The notes under the pieces were generated by a model that was given only the letters and a program-made list of their open reading frames with translations, was not told where the DNA came from and searched no databases. Shown here piece by piece: positions 16,709 to 25,489 of a stretch of 64,000 nucleotides of DNA (position 1 is its first letter; every line of letters starts with the position of its first letter). Both the position numbers and the translations under genes were made by a program. Source of the DNA: an uncultured bacterium (lineage in GTDB: Bacteria > Patescibacteriota > Patescibacteriia > 2-12-FULL-60-25); assembly GCA_937949995.1 (NCBI GenBank), contig CALFEO010000028.1, positions 1 through 64,000 of the forward strand, read 5' to 3'.

Positions 16709-18061
16709 ATGCTGAAAGATAATAAATCGGAAACCGAAAGAGAACAATGTAAAATATTGCGGATAAAGGGCATGAAATGTGTCTCATGTGAGGCGATTAT
16801 TGAAGATGAGCTGAATGGTTTGGATGGAATAAATGTACATAAAGTTGACTCCAAGACGCAAACCGCCATATTAAGCTCTGACAAGGGAATTGATTTGAAA
16901 ATTGTACAAAGTAAGTTGAATAAACTTGGTTATCAGGCTTCTTTTGATGACTCCATTAATGAAATTAAACAAAAAGCCACATTTGAGCAATGGTTTTGGT
17001 CTTTTGCTATAGTCGGTTTGTTATATTTGGTTTACAAACTTGTGAGTTTTGTGGATTTGGGCTTTGATGCTTTTGATATGTCCAATGTTACTTTGGGTGT
17101 GGCTTTGGCGATCGGAATAGTCGCCTCCATGTCCACTTGTCTGGCGGTTGTCGGAGCCGTGGTTGTGTCTTTCGCGGCCAAGTATGAAACGCGAGGATCT
17201 TTTTTTCAATCCAATATTAAACCGCATTTTTTGTTTCATGCGGGAAGATTGGCCGCTTTTGCGGTTTTTGGCGGAATATTGGGCTTGGTGGGGAGCTGGT
17301 TCAGCCCTTCGATTTCGTTTACGGCGGTTTTTACAATTGTCATCGCCTTGATTTTAGCTTGGCTGGGTTTGCAAATTATGGGTTTGATGCCTTCGCTTTC
17401 ATCGGCAGGTTTTCATTTACCAAAAGGTATAATGAAATATTGGAATAAAATAAAAAATTCGGATCACCCTTTGACTCCGGTTTTATTGGGAGGGATGACG
17501 TTTTTTTTACCGTGCGGATTTACTCAAAGCATGCAATTGTTCGCTGTAGCTTCCGGCAGTATTACAACGGGAGCTTTGACGATGTTGTTTTTTGCTCTGG
17601 GTACCACGCCGATTTTATTGGGCATCGGTATCGCTACCACAAGATTTAAGAATTACAAATCTTTGATTATCAATAATGCAATCGGCATAATTGTTATTGT
17701 TTTTGCGTTTTTTACCTTATCTTCCGGTTTGGCTATGGCGGGAATCAGTTTGAACTTGTCCAATGTTTCCGGTGCTCAAACGTCAATTGCGAAAAATAAT
17801 CTTCAAGAAATTCGCATGACGGTCGATTTTGACGGTTTTACTCCCAATCAATTTGTTTTGCAAAAAGGTGTTCCGGTGCGCTGGATTATCGACGGTAAAA
17901 GAGTCAGCGGATGTACGAATGAAATCATTGTTCCGGATTTGAACATCAGAAAAAAGATTATTTCCGGTGAAAATATTGTCGAGTTTACTCCGCAAACAGA
18001 AGGCACCATCTCTTTCAGTTGCTGGATGGGGATGGTGAAGGGGAAGTTTATCGTCAAATAA
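16709..18061 (+). CDS. HMA - TauE/DsbD-like membrane - cupredoxin fusion protein
   Basis: 450 residues in three parts. Residues about 15-75 are a heavy-metal-associated domain with GMKCVSC (C24, C27). About 90-345 carry six or more membrane segments of the sulfite exporter TauE/DsbD-like type, with CLAVVGAVVVS and LPCGFTQSMQLFAV. About 355-450 are a cupredoxin-like domain with GCTNEIIVP and SCWMGMVKG, whose Cys and Met residues suit copper. ATG follows the csoR stop by one base, so the two are co-transcribed. It probably moves or buffers copper at the membrane together with CopA. Function is inferred from domains and context. Confidence 0.82.
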   Translation: MLKDNKSETEREQCKILRIKGMKCVSCEAIIEDELNGLDGINVHKVDSKTQTAILSSDKGIDLKIVQSKLNKLGYQASFDDSINEIKQKATFEQWFWSFAIVGLLYLVYKLVSFVDLGFDAFDMSNVTLGVALAIGIVASMSTCLAVVGAVVVSFAAKYETRGSFFQSNIKPHFLFHAGRLAAFAVFGGILGLVGSWFSPSISFTAVFTIVIALILAWLGLQIMGLMPSLSSAGFHLPKGIMKYWNKIKNSDHPLTPVLLGGMTFFLPCGFTQSMQLFAVASGSITTGALTMLFFALGTTPILLGIGIATTRFKNYKSLIINNAIGIIVIVFAFFTLSSGLAMAGISLNLSNVSGAQTSIAKNNLQEIRMTVDFDGFTPNQFVLQKGVPVRWIIDGKRVSGCTNEIIVPDLNIRKKIISGENIVEFTPQTEGTISFSCWMGMVKGKFIVK

Positions 18062-18128
18062 GCCACTAGCTACTAGCTACTAGCTACTAGCTACTAGCTA
18101 CTAGCTACTAGCTACTAGCTACTAGCTC
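18062..18128. repeat. 7-bp tandem repeat CTAGCTA
   Basis: About nine perfect copies of CTAGCTA in a row directly after the stop of the HMA fusion gene. A slippage-prone microsatellite. Confidence 0.95.
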
Positions 18129-18372
18129 TCTGAAGCTAAAAGTTTATCAAACCAAGTAACAAGTTCATCCCACTACGCAATAAGCTACGCGGGACAGGTC
18201 AAGTCTAAAGTTTATCTCACCAAGTAACAAGTTCATCAAGTCTAAAGTTCTTCAAGAGTTACTTAAGCCTCTCTTTATGAACTTTAGACTTTCAACTTGA
18301 TGAACTCCTGATGAACTTGTTACTTTTAACTTGATGAACTCCTGATGAACTTGTTACTTTTAACTTGATAAA
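18129..18372. repeat. GTTCATCAAG palindromic repeat cluster
   Basis: Several direct and inverted copies of AAGTTCATC / GATGAACTT and GTAACAAG / CTTGTTAC fill the gap up to copA. It separates copA from the csoR operon, so copA may use read-through or its own promoter. Confidence 0.85.
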
Positions 18373-18382
18373 CTACCTTATT

Positions 18383-20545
18383 ATGATGAAAAAGATTATA
18401 AAAATATCGGGGATGGATTGTGCTTCTTGCGCAGTTAGTATCCAAAATAGTTTGCAAAAGCTTGATGGAATCAATGAAGCGAGTGTTAATTTTGCGCTGG
18501 GCAAAGCCAAAGTTGTTTATGATGATACAAAAATTAACGATGTACAAATAGCGGAAGCCGTTAAACAAGCCGGGAATTATCGAGTGGTTGATGCGGGTAT
18601 AGACAAAGACGGTGATAGCACGAATACGGATGCGCGCAAAGCTAAAATTACTTTTATTAATGCTCTGATATTGGCCATACCGGTTGCGTTAACAATGTTT
18701 TTAGAGCCTGTTTTTGGAATTAAGATGATAAATGTTGATTTGGGAATGTGGCTGACGGCAACATTCACTTTTGTGATTGTGTATATTTTCGGTTATCAAT
18801 TTCATAAAGGAATGTTTGTCAGACTCAAAACTTTTTCCGCCGGAATGGATACTTTGGTTTCGATCGGTACAAGCTCCGCGTTTGTTTATAGTGTTTACGC
18901 GATGTTTACAATGCAGCATGTATATTTTGAAACTGCGGCGATTATCATCACTTTTATTTTGCTGGGTAAATATCTCGAAGTGAAAAGCAAGGGAAAGGCT
19001 TCAAATGCGATTCAAAAATTATTATCTTTGGGAGTAAAAACGGCGCACTTGGAAACGGAGACGGGTGAAAAAGAAGTTATGATTGAAGATGTAAAAATCG
19101 GTGATATTTTGTTGGTGAAACCCGGTGAAAAAATTCCTTTGGATGGCAAGATAGTATCCGGGTTGAGTTATGTTGATGAGTCGATGTTGACGGGTGAGAG
19201 TTTACCGGTAGAAAAGAGAGAGGGGAGCGAGGTTTTTGGATCAACCGTTAATCAGATGGGGGCAATCAGGATTAAAGTCACGAGTATCGGCGAAGACACT
19301 GTCTTGGCGCGTATTATCGCATTGGTTGAAAATGCACAAATGCAAAAAGCTCCGATTCAATTATTGGTCGATAAGGTTGCGGGAGTGTTTGCCCCGGCGG
19401 TGATTGTTGTCGCCGTAATTTCTTTTAGCGGTTGGATGCTTGCCGGAGCGGGCTTGGAATTTGCCCTTATTTCAGCGGTGGCGGTTTTGATTATAGCTTG
19501 CCCTTGCGCATTGGGATTGGCTACTCCAACCGCAATAATGGTGGGGAGCGGAAAGGCGGCAGAGAGGGGCGTATTTATAAAAAAATCGCAAAGTTTGGAA
19601 ATGGCACATAAAATCAATACCATTGTTTTTGATAAAACCGGAACGCTGACAAAAGGAGTGCCGGAAATTACGAGTGTATTTGTTTATGATGATTTTATAA
19701 AAACTGATTTAATGCGTTTGGCCGCGGCCGTGGAAAGAGAGAGCGAGCATGCTTTGGCAAAAGCTTTTTTAACTTATATTGAAACTCATGGCTTGGATTT
19801 ACCGCGAGCGGATAATGTTTCAGCTGTGAAGGGAAAAGGAGTTAAGGGTGTTATTGGTAATGATGTTGTTATCGCAGGAAACACGGCGATGGTATTGGAT
19901 TTGGGATTAGAGTTGAACCAACGCATGATTATCGATTTGGAGCAGTTAACGGGCGCAGGAAATACTCCGATATTCATAATTATCAATGATAAAATTGCCG
20001 GTTTGGTGGGTGCGGCCGATCAAATAAGAGAAACCAGCAAAGAGGCCATTGCAGAGCTTCAAAAGCGCGGTATGGAGGTTTATATGATTACCGGTGATAA
20101 TCATAAGACGGCAGTTTCGATTGCCAATCAATTAAAAATTCAAAATGTGATCGCGGAAGTGTTACCGGAACAAAAAGCCGAAGAAGTGAAAAAGCTGCAA
20201 TCTCAAGGCAGACTTGTGGCTTTTGCAGGGGATGGAATAAATGATGCGCCGGCTTTGGCCCAAGCGGATTTGGGAATGGCTGTTGGTACGGGTACGGATA
20301 TTGCGATAGAAACAGGGGATGTGGTTTTGATGACCGGAGATCCGCGTAAGGCTTTGGAAGCGATTGATATTTCAGCCGATACTTACAAGGCTATTAAACA
20401 AAATTTATTTTTTGCTTTTATGTACAATGTTGCGGCTATTCCGCTCGCGGGTTTGGGATTGCTAAATCCCATGATAGCGGCCGCGGCTATGAGCTTAAGC
20501 TCGGTTTCGGTTGTAGTGAACAGTTTGAGGATTAACCGCAAATGA
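18383..20545 (+). CDS. copA: copper-translocating P1B-type ATPase
   Basis: 720 residues from ATG 18383 ([10 protein letters not shown]); the upstream TTG start in the frame lies in repeat DNA. One N-terminal HMA domain with GMDCASC (C13, C16), then membrane helices. TGES is near 270, CPC ([13 protein letters not shown]) near 373, and the phosphorylation motif DKTGTLT starts near 417. SEHALAKA replaces the usual SEHPLA, and GDGINDAP is near 616. CPC marks the Cu(I)-type subfamily. It pumps Cu(I) out of the cytoplasm. It lies downstream of csoR and the HMA fusion, completing a copper-resistance module. Confidence 0.93.
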   Translation: MMKKIIKISGMDCASCAVSIQNSLQKLDGINEASVNFALGKAKVVYDDTKINDVQIAEAVKQAGNYRVVDAGIDKDGDSTNTDARKAKITFINALILAIPVALTMFLEPVFGIKMINVDLGMWLTATFTFVIVYIFGYQFHKGMFVRLKTFSAGMDTLVSIGTSSAFVYSVYAMFTMQHVYFETAAIIITFILLGKYLEVKSKGKASNAIQKLLSLGVKTAHLETETGEKEVMIEDVKIGDILLVKPGEKIPLDGKIVSGLSYVDESMLTGESLPVEKREGSEVFGSTVNQMGAIRIKVTSIGEDTVLARIIALVENAQMQKAPIQLLVDKVAGVFAPAVIVVAVISFSGWMLAGAGLEFALISAVAVLIIACPCALGLATPTAIMVGSGKAAERGVFIKKSQSLEMAHKINTIVFDKTGTLTKGVPEITSVFVYDDFIKTDLMRLAAAVERESEHALAKAFLTYIETHGLDLPRADNVSAVKGKGVKGVIGNDVVIAGNTAMVLDLGLELNQRMIIDLEQLTGAGNTPIFIIINDKIAGLVGAADQIRETSKEAIAELQKRGMEVYMITGDNHKTAVSIANQLKIQNVIAEVLPEQKAEEVKKLQSQGRLVAFAGDGINDAPALAQADLGMAVGTGTDIAIETGDVVLMTGDPRKALEAIDISADTYKAIKQNLFFAFMYNVAAIPLAGLGLLNPMIAAAAMSLSSVSVVVNSLRINRK

Positions 20546-20568
20546 AAAACCAACCTTTGTGAGGTTGG
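20544..20568 (-). terminator. terminator between copA and the laccase-domain gene
   Basis: Stem CCAACC/GGTTGG, with TTTTT on the minus-strand side. It mainly serves the minus-strand gene ending at 20576. Confidence 0.8.
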
Positions 20569-20575
20569 AAGATGT

Positions 20576-21370
20576 TCAGCGAAGTCCGATTACGGCCAGC
20601 ATGCGACGCGGGTCTTTGCCGTTGCTGGCATGATTGGAGAAAAAATCATCGGAAACCGCTGTGCAGGCGGTGTTGAATTCGATGTTTGTTTCGGCGGCGC
20701 CCGCAGTCAACAGATCCTCGAGGATTTTTTCTTTGATATCGAACGATTCGGCTTGTTCGGGAGTGATCAGCGTATGCAGATACCTTTTGTAAAGCCCGCT
20801 TTTGCGCAAATCGTATTGATCTTTGCCGATACAGGGACCGATGAAGAACAATGTTTCGCCGACCATTGAATTGAAACATTCAGACATGTTTTGCAAGGTG
20901 CGGGCGATAATGCCGGAAAATAGAGTGGCCGTGCTGGCGTGAATCAGTCCGAAGATTCTTTGGTACGGGTTGTAGACGAAAATCGCTCCGCAATCAGCCG
21001 GTCTGATTGTAATAAGACACCCGCGATGCTTGCTGAAGCAGGCATCGATGCCGCGAAAAGCATCGGAAGCTGAAGAGAAAATCAACGAGCCTTTGAAAAA
21101 TTTTCTGGTTTCGTTGGAGTATTTGTCTATTTCCGTGTAACCTCTTCGCGCGATTCTTGGCGCGACCAAAGCGACGTTGCCGGTGTGGCGCAATTCGGGA
21201 TTGAGGATTTCGTAACCATCAGGATCAACGTTCAGTTTTGCGTAAAATGCCCGATTGTTTTTTTCGGCTTCGGAATCATATTTTTTGTACGACATGTTGC
21301 CGTCAACGGCCGTGGAAAAACCAACGATCAACTCGGGAAATTGTGAGAGAGCTTGGGATTGAATCAACAT
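20576..21370 (-). CDS. laccase-domain (YfiH/PgeF-type) protein
   Basis: 264 residues from ATG 21370, with GGGGG 5 nt upstream; an in-frame TTG three bases earlier is too close to that site. IRPADCGAIFVYNP, FGLIHASTATLFSG and FFIGPCIGKDQYDL match the YfiH/PgeF fold (AVQTADC, GAAHAGWRG, AIGPCIG). The usual GWRG after the conserved His is replaced by STATLFSG. The family includes peptidoglycan-editing factor PgeF and purine nucleoside phosphorylase-like enzymes; which activity this divergent member has cannot be told. Promoter TTGACA-17-TAATAA lies upstream. Confidence 0.8.
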   Translation of the reverse strand: MLIQSQALSQFPELIVGFSTAVDGNMSYKKYDSEAEKNNRAFYAKLNVDPDGYEILNPELRHTGNVALVAPRIARRGYTEIDKYSNETRKFFKGSLIFSSASDAFRGIDACFSKHRGCLITIRPADCGAIFVYNPYQRIFGLIHASTATLFSGIIARTLQNMSECFNSMVGETLFFIGPCIGKDQYDLRKSGLYKRYLHTLITPEQAESFDIKEKILEDLLTAGAAETNIEFNTACTAVSDDFFSNHASNGKDPRRMLAVIGLR

Positions 21371-21392
21371 CAATACCCCCTTTCGCAGGGTT

Positions 21393-21421
21393 TTATTATC
21401 AAAAATCGCTTATTTTGTCAA
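21393..21421 (-). promoter_or_regulatory. promoter TTGACA-17-TAATAA
   Basis: Minus-strand TTGACA (21416-21421) and TAATAA (21393-21398) with a 17-bp spacer, ahead of the laccase-domain gene and its Shine-Dalgarno site. Confidence 0.8.
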
Positions 21422-21447
21422 GAATCGGATGTGATTGCCGGGTTTAT

Positions 21448-22494
21448 TTAAGCATCCAATTCACCTTTGGATGAGAGCAATATGGCTATAGGGCGGGTTG
21501 AATCGAATTTGCCCAATATAATGTTTAAAATAACCATAATCGGCACACAAAGAAACATGCCCACTATGCCCCAAATCGAGCCCCAAAGCACCAGAGATGT
21601 AATAATGACAAGAGGGCTCAAGTTAAGTGATTTGCCCATCAGGCGGGGTTCGATGAAATTGCCCAATGTCATTTGGATAAAAGTCAGTAAAACGATTAAT
21701 AACAGAGCATGAGTCAGATCATGCTGCATGATGGTGAATAATGCCGGTAATAAAACAGCGAAAAGCGAACCGATATTGGGTATGTAATTTAAAATCAAAA
21801 CCAATACAGCCCAAAAACCGGCGAATTGAATGCCCATAATCATTAAAACAAGATAACAGCATAAAGCGGTGGCTATGCTGATCAATGTTTTGATTTTTAG
21901 ATAAGTATTGATATCTTTTATGATTTTTTTAATCAATTCTTCGGTGGATTGCCGGTTTTTGGCGTTGGGGAACAATTCTTTGATTTTATAATCGAATGTG
22001 CGGTATTCCAAAAATAGAAAAATAACATAAATAACAATCATGGTTGTAAAACCGGCTATGGTGGTGATTATTCCCGCAACTTCGGCGGCCAAATTGGATA
22101 TGTTGATATAGTCAAAAATTCCATCATAAGAAATTATTTCGGTCAGATTGAATTTGGAATTGATGTCGTTAATGAATATTTGAAATTTAGCTTGATATTT
22201 TGGAGCTACAGCGATAACTTCGTTAACGCTGTTGTTTAAGAACCCAATAAAAATCCAAGCGGTTAATGCAAAAGTGGCCAAAGAAAGGATCATGGCCGCG
22301 AAGTGAGGAATGTGATATTTGCCGAGTTTAATATTTTCGTAACCGGACGCTAAAGCGATGATAATGTACCAGATGATGATGGCGATTACGAGCGGAATGA
22401 AAATCGATTTGCCTATATAGAGGATATAAAATGCCAAGGCCAGGCCGATGAAACTCAAAATGATGGTTATCGCTTTCATATTATTGATGTGCAT
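21448..22494 (-). CDS. AI-2E family (PerM-type) transporter
   Basis: 348 residues from ATG 22494 (MHINNMKAIT..). The frame extends to 22545, but an extended -10 TGCTATGAT ends 6 nt before this ATG. About eight membrane segments are seen, with the family signatures NYIPNIGSLFAVLLPA, GNFIEPRLMGKSLNLSPL and WGSIWGIVGMFLCVP. Members export autoinducer-2 or serve as antiporters; the real substrate here is unknown. Convergent with nothing; the next gene upstream diverges. Confidence 0.87.
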   Translation of the reverse strand: MHINNMKAITIILSFIGLALAFYILYIGKSIFIPLVIAIIIWYIIIALASGYENIKLGKYHIPHFAAMILSLATFALTAWIFIGFLNNSVNEVIAVAPKYQAKFQIFINDINSKFNLTEIISYDGIFDYINISNLAAEVAGIITTIAGFTTMIVIYVIFLFLEYRTFDYKIKELFPNAKNRQSTEELIKKIIKDINTYLKIKTLISIATALCCYLVLMIMGIQFAGFWAVLVLILNYIPNIGSLFAVLLPALFTIMQHDLTHALLLIVLLTFIQMTLGNFIEPRLMGKSLNLSPLVIITSLVLWGSIWGIVGMFLCVPIMVILNIILGKFDSTRPIAILLSSKGELDA

Positions 22495-22581
22495 AAGCGA
22501 ATCATAGCAAATTAAAGGCTTTTTGAATATGAATAAGCTCATCAACAGGATGCATTTTTATTTTTAGGGTTTTTGGAGTAA

Positions 22582-22587
22582 TATACT
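22582..22587 (+). promoter_or_regulatory. -10 box TATACT of the small-gene operon
   Basis: TATACT ends 11 nt before ATG 22599. No clear -35 box is seen. Confidence 0.5.
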
Positions 22588-22598
22588 CGGCAAGTAAT

Positions 22599-22766
22599 AT
22601 GAAACTTGAATATCCCGCTTTGAATCCGGAACGAGAAGCCGAGCTTGCCAAATACAGAGAAATGGCTGATAAAGAAAGGCAATTGGCCAGAGAGCTTAAA
22701 ACTCCGTCCGGACGCTTAATCGGTTTGGCGGCCGCAAAACTTTCGGAGGCTGCGATAAAAGAATGA
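22599..22766 (+). CDS. 55-residue charged protein of unknown function
   Basis: Begins MKLEYPALNPEREAELAKYREM and ends AAAKLSEAAIKE. It is rich in Glu, Lys, Ala and Arg and should be helical. A -10 box sits just upstream, and the next gene starts one base after its stop, so the two form an operon. No family recognised. Confidence 0.65.
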   Translation: MKLEYPALNPEREAELAKYREMADKERQLARELKTPSGRLIGLAAAKLSEAAIKE

Positions 22767-22767
22767 T

Positions 22768-23016
22768 ATGCGCAGAGAGCTGATATTTTTAGCTGTTAAG
22801 GCTCCGGATCCGGTTTTTGTATCCGAAATGCTGCAAATGCCGGACCCTAAACCCGAGGATGAAGAGAGGGTTGTGCAGGCTTTGGGGAAATTGCATGAAT
22901 TTTTTTTAAAGAAAAAAGAAGCCTATCAACAAAGAAATGCGATAAGTTTTCAAAAAATATTGGATGAAGAGATCAGATTTTTACAGGATTTTGACAGCAT
23001 GTCTTTAAGATACTGA
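22768..23016 (+). CDS. 82-residue orphan protein
   Basis: Begins MRRELIFLAVKAPDPVF and ends FDSMSLRY; the middle is a charged helix (LGKLHEFFLKKKEAYQQRN). It starts one base after the stop of the 55-residue gene. No family recognised; translational coupling suggests a joint function. Confidence 0.65.
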   Translation: MRRELIFLAVKAPDPVFVSEMLQMPDPKPEDEERVVQALGKLHEFFLKKKEAYQQRNAISFQKILDEEIRFLQDFDSMSLRY

Positions 23017-23020
23017 CGTA

Positions 23021-23049
23021 TTGACAGAATCCGTTTTTTTTAGTTACAT
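23021..23049 (+). promoter_or_regulatory. promoter TTGACA-17-TTACAT
   Basis: Perfect -35 TTGACA (23021-23026), 17-bp spacer, TTACAT (23044-23049), ahead of the Shine-Dalgarno site AAGGAGG at 23056-23062. Confidence 0.7.
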
Positions 23050-23068
23050 AAAGCCAAGGAGGCAAATA

Positions 23069-23800
23069 ATGCAAAACGCCGAGACCAAGCGTTTGTTGTT
23101 CGAGTGGCTGTATGGCGTGCAATTGTACCTTGAAAGCGGTTCGATCAAATCCAAAACGGCTTCATGGCCTGATGTTGAAAGAAAAACCCATGCATTGTTG
23201 TTGGAGTGGGCAATACCGGTGCAAGTCGATATGGCCGAAAAAATTTCCACGGAATTGCATGTTTGGAAAAACCAGCATCATGCGGAAGCTTGGAATGTTT
23301 TTTTAACCGGCAGATTTTTGCGCGAAGATACTTGGGATCAGCAACTTTGGGAAAATCAATTCAATGATTTGCGTGAAATGGCCAGAGCGGCCAGACCGGA
23401 AATTTGGAATTTGATTCAACCCGAAGAAGAAGATCCGGATGCCGGACGTTTAACGCCGATTATACCGGTTTCGGATGAGGATTTGGAAAGGTGTTTACCG
23501 AGTCAGCGAATCACTTTACGCTGTCAGGATGATCCGGAGGCAATGGCCAAGGTTCAGCATTATCTTGCCATGATTACCATCGGAGACGAGGTTGATGCCA
23601 AAACCGCTTCGCAAAATCGAATATCCTTGAGAGCGATTCAACCGCCGACTTTGCACCCTACGAATCCCGAGATGCGGGCAGTGCAAGTTTCGGAATCAGA
23701 TGACGCAACCGTGGGTTCGTCCGAGAGCTTTGAAATTTGCGGCAAGCAAGATACGGATGAAAATCCGTTAATCACCATAGCCGCTGAAAAAGACGAATAA
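23069..23800 (+). CDS. 243-residue orphan protein
   Basis: Starts at ATG 23069 (MQNAETKRLLFEWLYG), 6 nt after AAGGAGG; the longer frame from 23021 would begin inside the promoter. The N-terminal 125 residues look helical and Trp-rich (WLYG, WPDVERK, LLEWAIP, VWKNQHH). The C-terminal half is acidic, of low complexity, and ends AAEKDE. No signal peptide or membrane segment. No family recognised. A terminator follows immediately. Confidence 0.75.
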   Translation: MQNAETKRLLFEWLYGVQLYLESGSIKSKTASWPDVERKTHALLLEWAIPVQVDMAEKISTELHVWKNQHHAEAWNVFLTGRFLREDTWDQQLWENQFNDLREMARAARPEIWNLIQPEEEDPDAGRLTPIIPVSDEDLERCLPSQRITLRCQDDPEAMAKVQHYLAMITIGDEVDAKTASQNRISLRAIQPPTLHPTNPEMRAVQVSESDDATVGSSESFEICGKQDTDENPLITIAAEKDE

Positions 23801-23826
23801 CCCTCCTTGTCGGGAGGGTATTTTAT
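23801..23826 (+). terminator. intrinsic terminator
   Basis: Stem CCCTCC/GGGAGG, loop TTGTC, then TATTTTATTT. Confidence 0.85.
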
Positions 23827-23827
23827 T

Positions 23828-25147
23828 TCAATATTTATATTGGGATTTATATTCGGATTCTTTGCCGGCGGTTGTTACGCCTTTATAATAACCGGGAACG
23901 TAGCTGATGAGGCTCATTTCGTATCCGACCAAGGCGATGGCCACGGGATTGTTGCCAAGTATCCTGCGGATGATTTTATAATAATCTTTTTCGCGTTTTT
24001 CGGATGGAACATGACCGCGGCGCATCATCATCAGCTCCATAAATAAAAGGGATGTACTGCCGTTTCTGTCTAAAAAAGGGTGAATATCCAAGATTTGATT
24101 ATGTAATTGCGCGACAGCGATTTCATAACGCGTATTGGTCCATTTTTCGGTTTTAGCACGTTTGATTGTGTCGTTGACGCGCGTCCGCCAAGCTTTCATT
24201 TCCTCGGCAACATCTTCGGGCAAGATGCCGAATCGTTTGCCAAAGGTTTCCAGTTCATCCCCGGTGCGTAATCTGGAAAAAGGGGAGGGAGTTATGCCTC
24301 TGTTGTTGGCGCGGTGCAGTTCGATAATATCTTCAAGATCAAAAGTTTCTTTTGATTGTAATTCATGAAGTTTGGCAACAGCGTTTTTGCGATTGTTTTT
24401 CTTTATCTCCTCCATCTCTTGTGAAGATCTGCCGTAGGTAAGTTGCATTACGGATTCGACATCATACGGTAATTTGTTTGCCAAAGAATAGTTGTAGGCT
24501 TTTATTGCGAATTCATTGTCAATAAAATCACTGAATTCTTGAAAGATTTCGCTGAAAATGGCGCTTGATTTGGCATCGGTAAGTTTGATGTTTATCAAAT
24601 GTTTGTATTTATCGTACATCTGATTCCAGAGTTCGTGATCCGAGTCTTGGGGGATATTTTTGGATAATCTTCCCAAAGTTTCCATGGTTTGGCGCAATAA
24701 GTTTTTTAATAAATCGTCATTCTCCAAATTCGCTTCAATATTCGCCGAAAGTTCGTCGATTTTTTGCAGAGCGTTTTGAGCCAAAGCTTCGTGCAAGCGG
24801 GATTGCAAGGCGGATTTTATCTCGGCTTGATGTTTGGTTTGTTTGGTTTGGTTAAGTTCGGAGTACAAAGAGGCTAAGCCAAGCAGTTTATCTTGCGGAA
24901 TATCTGTCAGATCTATACCGTAAGACTCGGCCAGATTTGGCAGTGAACGCATTGCGGTTTCGGGTTCTGAATTGGCTACCAAGGTTAAGGCTGTTTCGTC
25001 GGAAATATCCTCATCAAAGATGATTTCTATAAAATAATCTTGTTCCGCTTTGTCTGATTCGGATTCGGGAGATTCGATTTGAGGCTGTAGAATTTCGGGT
25101 GTCGGATTACGGCGGATTTTCTCTTGGCCGGGTTGCTCGTTATTCAT
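23828..25147 (-). CDS. Fic-domain protein with altered active-site motif
   Basis: 439 residues from ATG 25147 (MNNEQPGQEK), which follows the stop of the upstream small gene by one base. The first 40 residues are disordered; a helical region follows to about 250. The Fic core near 370-385 reads HPFLDRNGSTS. The catalytic His and Asn are kept, but the usual DGNGR becomes DRNGS, losing the first Gly and the Arg that contacts nucleotide phosphate. SANIEAN near residue 134 is close to the class II inhibitory motif (S/T)xxxE(G/N), with Ala in place of Gly. AMPylation or another nucleotide/phosphocholine-type transfer is uncertain. Confidence 0.8.
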   Translation of the reverse strand: MNNEQPGQEKIRRNPTPEILQPQIESPESESDKAEQDYFIEIIFDEDISDETALTLVANSEPETAMRSLPNLAESYGIDLTDIPQDKLLGLASLYSELNQTKQTKHQAEIKSALQSRLHEALAQNALQKIDELSANIEANLENDDLLKNLLRQTMETLGRLSKNIPQDSDHELWNQMYDKYKHLINIKLTDAKSSAIFSEIFQEFSDFIDNEFAIKAYNYSLANKLPYDVESVMQLTYGRSSQEMEEIKKNNRKNAVAKLHELQSKETFDLEDIIELHRANNRGITPSPFSRLRTGDELETFGKRFGILPEDVAEEMKAWRTRVNDTIKRAKTEKWTNTRYEIAVAQLHNQILDIHPFLDRNGSTSLLFMELMMMRRGHVPSEKREKDYYKIIRRILGNNPVAIALVGYEMSLISYVPGYYKGVTTAGKESEYKSQYKY

Positions 25148-25148
25148 A

Positions 25149-25439
25149 TTATGAATGAGATGATTTTGAAGATTCAATCATTTGTTTCAGCTGCAATAAA
25201 GCTTCGGCTTCGGCTTGTGCGGTTTCTTGTTTTTTTTGATCCAAAAGATTGCGCGATAACTCGGGGTGATCGGAGATTAAGTTATTGATTGCCGATTCAG
25301 GAATTTTATCACCGTATTTTTCACTTAAGCCGATTACTTGTTTGGCGTATAGCTTGATTTTTTCTTGTTGGATTTTATCATTTTTCAAATGAGTTTTGAT
25401 GGAATCTCTGGCCATGGCCAATAAAAATTCGGTTTTCAT
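25149..25439 (-). CDS. small helical partner of the Fic protein
   Basis: 96 residues from ATG 25439 (MKTEFLLAMARDS). A longer in-frame opening to 25724 overlaps the phosphoesterase gene and is not used. All-helical, Lys/Glu/Gln-rich, ending with ALLQLKQMIESSKSSHS. An extended -10 TGTTATAAT (25459-25464) lies 19 nt upstream. It is one base from the Fic gene, which is the place of an antitoxin in FicTA pairs, but no (S/T)xxxE(G/N) motif is present. Confidence 0.7.
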   Translation of the reverse strand: MKTEFLLAMARDSIKTHLKNDKIQQEKIKLYAKQVIGLSEKYGDKIPESAINNLISDHPELSRNLLDQKKQETAQAEAEALLQLKQMIESSKSSHS

Positions 25440-25489
25440 ATTATTTGTATTAAAACCGATTATAACAAAAAAAGCAACCGGATAAGTTG

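Noticed and set aside
18062..18128. Regulatory binding-site array (CTAGCTA)n
   Set aside because: Perfect 7-bp periodicity right after a stop codon suggests slippage; no other sign of regulation.
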